DNA of 64,000 bases from NCBI GenBank assembly GCA_964444795.1, contig CAYUIQ010000012.1:1-64000 (forward strand), read 5' to 3'. A model generated the notes under the pieces. That model was not told where the DNA came from and made no database searches. It saw only the letters and a list, made by a program, of their open reading frames with translations. Shown in pieces: positions 51,765 to 59,674 of the stretch (position 1 is the first letter of the stretch; each line of letters starts with the position of its first letter). Source of the DNA: JABMRP01 sp964444795. Lineage in GTDB: Bacteria > Planctomycetota > Planctomycetia > Pirellulales > Thermoguttaceae. A program made the position numbers and the translations under genes.

Positions 51765-53786
51765 ATGCGAAGAGATTCATTGTCGATGCGTGCTTCTTCT
51801 TTTCCGGCCGTGTTGACTGCGATGGCTTTGGCGATCGTGCTGTCGTTGCCCTGCGCCTCCGGGGCGGACCATCCCACCCCGCCCATGGGCTGGAACAGCT
51901 ATACGGGCTACAGCATCGCCGTGACGGAAGGTGAATTGCTGAAGAATATCGATTTCCTCAGCGAGAATCTGCTTCAGTACGGCAACGACGACAACGGTTG
52001 GATCGGTATTTTCAACCGGGACGGAGGAAACGGGGCCACCGTGGAGGTCGGCCTGCAAGAACTCGGGTTGAGTGCCGGTGGGAAGTACGCCCTGAAGGAT
52101 ATTTGGACCGGGAAGATGTTGCCCGGTGCCCAGCGGCACACGTTCGAGATCCCCGCCGATGGCGTGGCGTTCTTGCGATACGAGCAGACAACCGCCGGTG
52201 AGAGCACCGTACACCTGACCGCAGTCAAACCGTTGCAGCGGACCGGAGACATCTCGATTGATCGCAACCCCGAGAACGAGCCGCTGGACCTGGGCGACGT
52301 GGTCTACGCGACGGGTATCGGCACCAGAGCAGGATCCGAACTGACCTACGATGTCAGCAAGCACCAGGGCCGGTTCGAGGCGTGGGTGGGTATCGATCCT
52401 AAACTGTCCGTGAAGCGATCGGGCCGATTTTGCATCTTTGCCGACCAGGAACTGGTGTTCGACAGCGGCGTGATCAATCAGACCGACAAGCGTGGGAGCA
52501 CGCAAAACCCTACCCGTCCGATTCGCGTGGTAGTCCCGCTCGCCGGCGTCAAGCAGTTGCGCCTGACGTTTGAATGTGAAGACGACAAGGACAAGGCCGG
52601 CTTGTGTGGCGGTTGGGGTGACGCAAGATTCGTGCCCGTCTCCGCCCCGGAGTATGTGCTCGGCACCTACAAAGGCACGACATTGGCTCAGACTCCGCCG
52701 ATGGGTTGGAACTCCTGGTGCCGATACGGTACGGGCATCAACGAAGAACTCATCAAGAAGGTCGCCGACGCAATGGTTGACAGCGGGATGCGCGACGCGG
52801 GTTACGTTTACGTCGGCCTGGACGACGGTTGGCAGGCCTCTGGAGCAAAGTTCGATGACAAGGGCTATCCCCTCTGGGACACCGACAAGTTCCCCAGCGG
52901 CATGAAAGCGTTGGGCGACTATCTTCATGCCAAGGGGCTGAAATTCGGCGTCTACTCGCGCGCGGGCTGGGTCAAGGGACACGAGACGCAGTTTGCCGAA
53001 AGGTACGCCGAGTGGGGCGTGGATCTGGTGAAGTACGACTTCAGCAACAAGGACCAGCAGAAGGCCACGCTCGATGCGATTCGAGCCGCTGGACGCGACG
53101 TGGTCTTCTCCGTGTGCGAGTGGGGACGTGAACGTCCCTGGCTGTGGGCGCCGGGTTTCAATGCGGAGATGTGGCGCACGACTTATGACGTCAAGGACAA
53201 ATGGACCAGCACGTACGACAACAACGGTGGTATCGGTGTGTTGCGCAGCGCGCATCAGAACGAAGCACTGGGCCCGTTCGTCGGCCCGGGGCGTTGGAAC
53301 GACATGGACATGCTTCAGATTGGCGTGGATGGGTTCGACTATGGACACGACCGGAAGAAGGCCGGATTCGACATCACGCCCGACGAGGAGAGGTTCCAAA
53401 TGAGCCTCTGGTCGATCCTCGCCTCACCCTTGCTGGCTGCAAACGACGTCACCACGATGAACGATCATACGAAATCGATTCTGCTGAACAAGCAGGTGAT
53501 CGCCGTCAATCAGGATCCTCTGGGAGTGCCCGGTTGGCGTGTCAAGAAGATGGACCAGATCGAGGTCTGGAAACGCCCCTTGAAGGGCGGTGACATCGCC
53601 GCGGTGCTGGTGAACCTCGACGAAAAGCCCCGCGATATCGGCGTGACCTGGTCGCAATTGAATGTTCGCGGCCCGCGAGAGGTCACCGATCTGTGGGAGC
53701 ATCGCAGTCTCGGCCGCCATGACAGGCAGTTGAAGTTCGAGGCCGTACCGTCGCATGGCGTCGTCTTTGTGCGATTGTCGAAGTGA
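51765..53786 (+). CDS. GH27 alpha-galactosidase with NPCBM and an N-terminal GH27 relic
   Basis: 673 residues. After the signal peptide, residues 38-72 copy a GH27 start (TPPMGWNSYTGYSIAVTEG). Residues 78-140 copy a GH27 C-terminal sandwich (GWIGIFNRDGG, KYALKDIWTGKML, FEIPADGVAFLRYE) with the barrel missing between them. An NPCBM-type module (about 155-295) follows, and then a complete GH27 enzyme: TPPMGWNSWCR (311-321), YVYVGLDDGWQ, nucleophile Asp425 in DLVKYDFSNK, and WNDMDMLQIG with acid/base candidates Asp513/515. The first part is thus a collapsed GH27 fused to an intact one. It lies 53 bases after the previous gene, with AAAGGAA before the ATG. Confidence 0.88.
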   Translation: MRRDSLSMRASSFPAVLTAMALAIVLSLPCASGADHPTPPMGWNSYTGYSIAVTEGELLKNIDFLSENLLQYGNDDNGWIGIFNRDGGNGATVEVGLQELGLSAGGKYALKDIWTGKMLPGAQRHTFEIPADGVAFLRYEQTTAGESTVHLTAVKPLQRTGDISIDRNPENEPLDLGDVVYATGIGTRAGSELTYDVSKHQGRFEAWVGIDPKLSVKRSGRFCIFADQELVFDSGVINQTDKRGSTQNPTRPIRVVVPLAGVKQLRLTFECEDDKDKAGLCGGWGDARFVPVSAPEYVLGTYKGTTLAQTPPMGWNSWCRYGTGINEELIKKVADAMVDSGMRDAGYVYVGLDDGWQASGAKFDDKGYPLWDTDKFPSGMKALGDYLHAKGLKFGVYSRAGWVKGHETQFAERYAEWGVDLVKYDFSNKDQQKATLDAIRAAGRDVVFSVCEWGRERPWLWAPGFNAEMWRTTYDVKDKWTSTYDNNGGIGVLRSAHQNEALGPFVGPGRWNDMDMLQIGVDGFDYGHDRKKAGFDITPDEERFQMSLWSILASPLLAANDVTTMNDHTKSILLNKQVIAVNQDPLGVPGWRVKKMDQIEVWKRPLKGGDIAAVLVNLDEKPRDIGVTWSQLNVRGPREVTDLWEHRSLGRHDRQLKFEAVPSHGVVFVRLSK

Positions 53787-53817
53787 CCTTGCATCGAGTG
53801 AGAATCTGCACGCGATG

Positions 53818-53845
53818 TTCGAGATAGCAAGCGGTCAAGTACAAT
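53818..53845 (+). promoter_or_regulatory. Possible promoter of the GH127-HzsA fusion gene
   Basis: TTCGAG (53818-53823), 16 bases and TACAAT (53840-53845), about 67 bases before the start. The -35 box resembles the one at 49405. Confidence 0.35.
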
Positions 53846-53911
53846 TCAGGAGATGGCGGTTCCAGCCCGTGGGTGTGGAGCCGGCGATAGCCGACTGAAG
53901 AAAGGCGTCCC

Positions 53912-56900
53912 ATGAGACCTGCAAACCGCTTAATCATTCTTTGTGCGATCACCCTGAGCATGACCGCCACCGCGTGGGCTGACGGTCCGAAGGCCCGTGG
54001 GCTTTCGGCCGTGCCGTTTACCGAGGTGAAGGTCCAGGACGAGTTCTGGGCTCCGCGTTTGGAGACCAATCGAGAGAATTCGTTGCCACACAATCTCAAG
54101 TGGTGTGAGCAGACCGGCCGAATCCGAAATTTCGACAGGGCGGCCGGCATCTTGGCAGATGGATTCGAGGGACAGTACTACAACGATTCCGATCTCTATA
54201 AGGTTCTCGAAGGAGCTTCCTACTCACTGGCCGACCATCCCGACCCCAAGTTGGAGGAAAAGGTCGACGCCATCATTGCCAGAATAACCGCCGCACAAGA
54301 GGCCGACGGCTATCTGCACACATTTCATACGGTGAAGGTGCCCGACGAGAAGTGGTCTGTCCTGATGCACCGCCACGAACTGTATTGCGCGGGCCATCTC
54401 CTTGAGGCTGCCATTGCCCACCATCGGGCCACCGGCAAGCGGACACTGTTGGACGTGGCCGTCAAGTTCATCGATCACATCGATCGGATTTTCGGTCCCG
54501 GCAAACGGCTTGCAGTGCCCGGTCACCAGGAAATCGAACTGGCGCTAGTGAAGCTTTACTCCCTCACCGACGAAAAGCGTTACTTCGACCTGGCGAAGTT
54601 TTTCATCGATCAGCGAGGCGATGCCGCTCGAGGACATCTCTTCGGCAAGCATTACCAGGACCATGTGCCCGTTCGGGAACAAAAGGAAATCACCGGTCAT
54701 GCGGTTCGGGCAATGTATCTCTACTCGGCCGTGGCCGATGTGGCTTCACACGCTGACGACAAAGGCCTGATCGACGCCATGGACCAACTCTGGCGGAATG
54801 TCGCGTTGCGGAAGATGTACATTACCGGCGGCATTGGTGTCCAAACCCACAATGAAGGATTCAGCGGCGACTACACCCTACCCAACGACGACGCCTATTG
54901 TGAAACGTGTGCTTCGATCGGCATGGCCCTGTGGAATCATCGCTTGAATATGCTGCATGGAGATGCGAAATTTGCCGACGTCGTGGAACGTGTTATGTAC
55001 AACGGCATTCTCTCCGGTGTCGCTCTGGATGGCCGGAAGTTTTTCTACGTCAACCCGATGTCCAGCGAAGGAGGGCATCACCGCGAACCGTTTTTCGGAT
55101 GCGCCTGCTGCCCGACCAACGTCGTGCGGTTCGTGCCGTCGATGCCGGGATATGTCTATGCCACGGGCGACGACGGGATTTACGTCAACCTTTTCGTCAC
55201 CGGGGAGGCGAACCTCACGATCGAGGACATATCGCTTCGCTTGGAGACAGTTGCCAACTACCCCTGGGACGGCAAGGTCAAGCTGACGCTCGAACCGGAG
55301 CAACCGAGCGAGTTTGCCGTCAATTTACGGATTCCCGGATGGTGTGAAGGAGCGTCGCTGTCTGTCAACGGCGAATCGCAAAACAAGTTGGCGGTTCGCA
55401 GTGGATACGCTCGGCTTTCACGGCGATGGAAACCGGCTGACGTGATCGAGTTGGACCTGCCGATGGAGATCCGACGGATCGAGGCCCACCCGCGGGTCGA
55501 GGCGGGGGCCGGCCGCGTGGCCATACAACGAGGGCCGATCGTCTATTGCTTCGAGGCGGTCGACAACCCCGGCGGCGTGCAAAACATCGTGCTGGGGAAA
55601 GACCCGGAATTCAAGGCCGAACACCGGGGCGACTTGCTCGGTGGTGTGACGGTCATTAAGGGAACCGACCAGTCGGGCCGCGAGATCGTGGCCGTGCCGT
55701 ATCACGTCTGGGACCACCGCAAAGCCGGGGAGATGGTCGTGTGGGTCCGCCAAGACGGCAAGTCTCTTGCACCGAAAGTCGATATCGGTTGGGAGGGACG
55801 TCTCTATCGCCCGTTCGATCCGGTCTCGTCCACTTTTGACCCGAATGACGAAAACGTCGTTCAAGCAAGAAACGACCTGAAAGCTTCACTGGCGGCGGAC
55901 AAGGTCGTGTTCATCCGGCGTCACCCTCTGACTCCGAACCACTACTACACGGAACATATCAACAGCGAGTTCAAGCCCGGAGGCGGTATCTGCATCCTCG
56001 ACCTGAACGACGGATCGGTCCAGGAATTCGACATGGGTAGGCCCGGTGTCGTCAACCGCTTCGATGTCTCCTATGACGCCAAGAGGATTGTGTTCGACTT
56101 CAAAGACGACCACATGGAAGGGTATCGGATTTACGAACTGGTCGTCGCAACCGGTGACATCACACAACTGACGTTCCCTCCGGAAGACGAAGACGAGATG
56201 CAAGCGATCTACAAAGTAAGAACGTTGTGGGACGCTAACTGGAGTGAATATCACCACGGGGAATATAACGACTATCACCACGGTACGGATGACATGCACC
56301 CCTGCTATCTACCCGATGGTGGGATTGCGTTTGTTTCCACGCGCTGCAAGATATCAACGATCTGCGACGGGCCGGACATCTTCACCACGACCAATATGTA
56401 CCGCATGGATGCCGACGGCGGTAACATGCGAAGGCTCAGCAAGGACATGGTCAGCGTATTTTGCCCGGTGGTCATGCCCTCCGGCCAGATCCTGTACCAT
56501 CGCTGGGAGTATGTGGACAAGGGGGCCACGATTTCAAAATGTCTTTGGTCCATGTATCCGGATGGAAGCCGCTCCCGCGAAATTTACGGCAACGATATTC
56601 TCGCACCACACACCATAATCCAGGGGCGCCCCATCCCGGGCACCTCCGACAAGTACATCGCCCTGGGCGCTTACCATATGGACAACGCCATCGGCACCGT
56701 CATGAAGATCGACACGAGTCTGAATATCCGTACGGATGCCTGTCAGACGAACGTGACCCCGGAATGCCCCTGGCCGGTTTGGGGAATCGACGACGCGTTT
56801 GCTAAACCTGTTTACCCGGGGCGAGGTTGGAACGCGTTCTTCCGCGATCCCTACCCCATTTCCGCGGAACTCTTCATGGTGGTCTACAAACCTAAAGGCC

Positions 56901-58072
56901 CCCACTGGACCGACGAAAACGTCTGGGGAATGTATCTACTGAAGGACAACGGGAGGAAGCAGTTGTTCCACAAGGAAGATGCGACTTCCTGCTGGCAGCC
57001 AATGCCTCTAGAAGCCAGGGTAGTCCCCCCTGTCCCCACCTCCAGCTACGATCTTACTCTCGCGGCACAAGGCAAGGCCCAGTGCGTGGTGTCCAACGTG
57101 TACCACGGCATGAAGAATACGGATGCCGGGAGTATCAAATACCTGAGGATTATGGAACAGGTCCCGCGTCCCTGGGCGGCACGCCGGCATAGCTCCCCCC
57201 ACGCTGCCAGCTATGATACATGGGGACAGCAGCACGCAGTCGTATCCAACCGCACGCATCTCTGGGTGGCCGCGCAGTGGGGAATCGCAACGGTCGAAAG
57301 TGACGGCTCGGCCAACTTCACGGTCCCGGCTCATCGCGCCATCTATTTCCAGGCCCTGGACGCGGAATACCGGACGATTCAGAGCGAGCGTACTTATGTC
57401 AATTACATGCCGGGCGAAAGGGCAAGCTGTATCGGGTGTCATGAAACACCCGATCGAGCTGCCCCGATTACTGCTTCTCCTCCTCTGGCCCTCCTGCGCG
57501 CTCCAGAGGACCCGTGCAATCACGCTCAGCCGGGTGAATCCACCGGTAAGATAGTCCTCAGCTATCCCGACATAATACAGCCGATATGGGACAAACATTG
57601 CATCTCCTGCCATGGCTCAAATGGCCCGGGCGATCTGAATCTCAAAGGTACGGAGACCACTCATTTCAACGCTTCCTACGACGCACTGCTGTCAAGAACA
57701 GCGAGGGCGGGAAGTGATAATAATCTGCTCGGCCTGCTTATTGATGAGCTTGGCACGGACACGAAATACCGCGAAGCGCACACCCTGTTTGGCAATCAGA
57801 GCGTATTGCTGAAGATGCTGGGTCTGGATGTTTGGAACTTGACGCCCAGCCAAGACATCAGAGCGGCCGCCCTGGCGTCCAGTTGCTCGCCCAAACTCAC
57901 CGCGACGGAAAAGGCCAAGGTAGCCCGCTGGGTCGATACCAACTGCCAGTATTACGGTTCCTATTGGGGGCGCCGCAACATTCAATTCAGAAATCATCCC
58001 AACTATCGAATTGACGTGACCTTCGATCAGGTGATTGCTCCCACGAGCCCCACCGCCGAAGAAGAAAGATAA
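53912..58072 (+). CDS. GH127 beta-L-arabinofuranosidase fused to an HzsA-related haem protein
   Basis: 1386 residues in one frame. Signal peptide, then a GH127 domain (about 35-615). The zinc-cysteine site is complete: Glu315 in HNEGFSG, Glu331 and Cys333 in YCETCAS (the glutamates 16 apart as in the type enzyme HypBA1), and Cys399-Cys400 in CACCPTN. It ends with the usual PYHVWDHRKAGEMVVWV. After a short linker (about 615-655) comes an HzsA-type propeller (VVFIRRHPLTPNHYYTEH, FDVSYDAKRIVFDF, MHPCYLPDGGIAFVSTRC, YHRWEYVDKG) and a C-terminal part with CIGCH (1173) and CISCH (1230). I know of no described enzyme with this fusion. It is followed by the sulfatase after 19 bases. Confidence 0.88.
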   Translation: MRPANRLIILCAITLSMTATAWADGPKARGLSAVPFTEVKVQDEFWAPRLETNRENSLPHNLKWCEQTGRIRNFDRAAGILADGFEGQYYNDSDLYKVLEGASYSLADHPDPKLEEKVDAIIARITAAQEADGYLHTFHTVKVPDEKWSVLMHRHELYCAGHLLEAAIAHHRATGKRTLLDVAVKFIDHIDRIFGPGKRLAVPGHQEIELALVKLYSLTDEKRYFDLAKFFIDQRGDAARGHLFGKHYQDHVPVREQKEITGHAVRAMYLYSAVADVASHADDKGLIDAMDQLWRNVALRKMYITGGIGVQTHNEGFSGDYTLPNDDAYCETCASIGMALWNHRLNMLHGDAKFADVVERVMYNGILSGVALDGRKFFYVNPMSSEGGHHREPFFGCACCPTNVVRFVPSMPGYVYATGDDGIYVNLFVTGEANLTIEDISLRLETVANYPWDGKVKLTLEPEQPSEFAVNLRIPGWCEGASLSVNGESQNKLAVRSGYARLSRRWKPADVIELDLPMEIRRIEAHPRVEAGAGRVAIQRGPIVYCFEAVDNPGGVQNIVLGKDPEFKAEHRGDLLGGVTVIKGTDQSGREIVAVPYHVWDHRKAGEMVVWVRQDGKSLAPKVDIGWEGRLYRPFDPVSSTFDPNDENVVQARNDLKASLAADKVVFIRRHPLTPNHYYTEHINSEFKPGGGICILDLNDGSVQEFDMGRPGVVNRFDVSYDAKRIVFDFKDDHMEGYRIYELVVATGDITQLTFPPEDEDEMQAIYKVRTLWDANWSEYHHGEYNDYHHGTDDMHPCYLPDGGIAFVSTRCKISTICDGPDIFTTTNMYRMDADGGNMRRLSKDMVSVFCPVVMPSGQILYHRWEYVDKGATISKCLWSMYPDGSRSREIYGNDILAPHTIIQGRPIPGTSDKYIALGAYHMDNAIGTVMKIDTSLNIRTDACQTNVTPECPWPVWGIDDAFAKPVYPGRGWNAFFRDPYPISAELFMVVYKPKGPHWTDENVWGMYLLKDNGRKQLFHKEDATSCWQPMPLEARVVPPVPTSSYDLTLAAQGKAQCVVSNVYHGMKNTDAGSIKYLRIMEQVPRPWAARRHSSPHAASYDTWGQQHAVVSNRTHLWVAAQWGIATVESDGSANFTVPAHRAIYFQALDAEYRTIQSERTYVNYMPGERASCIGCHETPDRAAPITASPPLALLRAPEDPCNHAQPGESTGKIVLSYPDIIQPIWDKHCISCHGSNGPGDLNLKGTETTHFNASYDALLSRTARAGSDNNLLGLLIDELGTDTKYREAHTLFGNQSVLLKMLGLDVWNLTPSQDIRAAALASSCSPKLTATEKAKVARWVDTNCQYYGSYWGRRNIQFRNHPNYRIDVTFDQVIAPTSPTAEEER

Positions 58073-58091
58073 AGGAACACTGGTTACCGAC

Positions 58092-59492
58092 ATGACTTGC
58101 CAATTGCCCGTGAGATTAGTCGTTTCCTGCTCAGCGCTTGCATTGTTGGTTCCCATCGCGACCGCGGAAGAAACTCGCGACCGGCCCAACATCATCTTCA
58201 TTCTCGCGGATGACCTCGGGTACGGCGAGTTGGGTTGTTACGGGCAGGAGAAGATCAAGACCCCGCGGTTGGACCAAATGGCGGCCGAAGGCGTTCGTTT
58301 CACCAGCCACTACGCCGGGTTTACGGTCTGTTCGCCGTCGCGCTGCGCCCTGATGACCGGCAAACACATGGGCCACGCGACGGTGAAAGGCAACGGCGGA
58401 AGTCTGAGGGCAAGCGACGTCACCGTCGCCATGCTCTTGAAACAGGCGGGATACAAGACGTGCATGATCGGCAAGTGGGGTCTGGTCGGCCGGCCGGGAC
58501 ATCCGGGCAGCCCGAACAACAAGGGCTTCGACCATTTCTTCGGCTTCGACAACCAGGGGTTTGCCCACTTCTACTACCCCGAGTTTCTCTGGCGCAACGA
58601 CCAGAAAGTACTCTACCCGAAGAACCACAATCTGCGCCTCAACGGCGAGTACAAGAAAGGCGCGGGCACCTATAGCCACGACGAGCTGATCAAGGAAGCG
58701 GTCGGCTGGATCAGGCAGAACAAAGACCGTCCCTTCTTCCTCTATCTGCCCTTCTGCATTCCGCACGCGGAGTTGACCGTGCCGGAGGATTCGATGGAGC
58801 CCTACTTGAAATTGAATTGGCCCGAAACGCCGAAGCTCGTCGATAAGGGAAACAACGGCGGTGGCGGCTACGGCAGCCAATACACGGAGGGTTATTGCGG
58901 GCAGAGCCATCCCAACGCGACGTATGCCGGCATGGTCTCGCGGATGGATCGCGGCATCGGCGAGGTCCTCGACCTGCTCGACGAACTCAAGCTGAAGGAA
59001 AACACGCTCGTGCTCTTCAGCAGCGACAACGGTCCGTCACCGGAGGGCGGGCAAAGCCTGGAGTTTTTCAGAAGCACCGGACCGCTCTCCGGCCACAAGC
59101 GCAGCATGCGAGAAGGCGGTATTCGCGTGCCGATGATCGCCCGTTGGCCCGGCAAGATTAAGCCGGGCCGTGTCAGCGACCACCCGAGCGCCTTCTGGGA
59201 CTTCCTGCCGACGGCCTGCGAAGTGGTTGGCGTCGAGCCGCCTGAAGACATCGACGGCATCAGCTATCTACCGGAGTTGCTGGGTCGAACCAACGAGCAG
59301 AAGAAGCATGAGTACTTTTACTGGATCTGGTCCGTCCGCGTCGGCAATTGGAAACTGCATCCCCGAGGCCGAGACCGGTTCGCCCTCTACAACCTGGAAA
59401 ACGACATCGCGGAGAAACATGATCTCGCCGACGAACTGCCGGAGATCGTCGCTCGCTGCAGCAAGTATTTCGACATAGCAAAGAGACAGTAG
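58092..59492 (+). CDS. Secreted type I sulfatase
   Basis: 466 residues. Signal peptide (LVVSCSALALLVPIATAEE), then RPNIIFILADDLGYGELGCYG with metal aspartates 40 and 41, and the maturation motif CSPSRCALMTGKH, where Cys80 becomes formylglycine. Later FFLYLPFCIPHAE and FSSDNGPSPEGG are typical metal and substrate segments, and GHKRSMREGGIRVP follows. It fits arylsulfatase A-like family S1; the substrate is probably a sulfated sugar given the neighbours. The ATG at 58092 is chosen for the signal peptide; its ribosome site is weak. The upstream fusion gene ends 19 bases before. Confidence 0.92.
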   Translation: MTCQLPVRLVVSCSALALLVPIATAEETRDRPNIIFILADDLGYGELGCYGQEKIKTPRLDQMAAEGVRFTSHYAGFTVCSPSRCALMTGKHMGHATVKGNGGSLRASDVTVAMLLKQAGYKTCMIGKWGLVGRPGHPGSPNNKGFDHFFGFDNQGFAHFYYPEFLWRNDQKVLYPKNHNLRLNGEYKKGAGTYSHDELIKEAVGWIRQNKDRPFFLYLPFCIPHAELTVPEDSMEPYLKLNWPETPKLVDKGNNGGGGYGSQYTEGYCGQSHPNATYAGMVSRMDRGIGEVLDLLDELKLKENTLVLFSSDNGPSPEGGQSLEFFRSTGPLSGHKRSMREGGIRVPMIARWPGKIKPGRVSDHPSAFWDFLPTACEVVGVEPPEDIDGISYLPELLGRTNEQKKHEYFYWIWSVRVGNWKLHPRGRDRFALYNLENDIAEKHDLADELPEIVARCSKYFDIAKRQ

Positions 59493-59496
59493 CGGG

Positions 59497-59625
59497 TCTG
59501 CCTCGCCGCTGATCGCCGCCGGAAATCTCTACACCATTTCCGGCGACGGATGCATCAGCGTTCTCACACTGGGTGCGGACCCGGAGATACTGGCAACCAA
59601 TGCAATGGTTGATATGATAGAGTAG
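59497..59625 (+). pseudogene. Remnant of a PQQ-type propeller gene
   Basis: Directly after the sulfatase stop, one frame reads ASPLIAAGNLYTISGDG, then CISVLTLGADPEILATN, then a stop (TAG, 59623-59625). This is the closing blade of secreted PQQ-like propeller proteins. There is no start and no upstream part, so it is the tail of a deleted gene. The rest of the spacer to 59674 shows nothing clear. Confidence 0.6.
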
Positions 59626-59674
59626 TTTCACCGTCGTCTGTTTTCCAGTAAGAAACAAAGCACGAAACGAGACC

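Noticed and set aside
51777..53399. A 540-codon minus-strand frame
   Set aside because: It is antisense to the GH27 gene with its full set of catalytic motifs.
34737..58072. Hydrazine synthase alpha subunit and thus anammox metabolism
   Set aside because: Only HzsA-like proteins are present, without HzsB or HzsC, and with extra sugar-binding or GH127 parts. HzsA-related proteins occur widely in planctomycetes that are not anammox.
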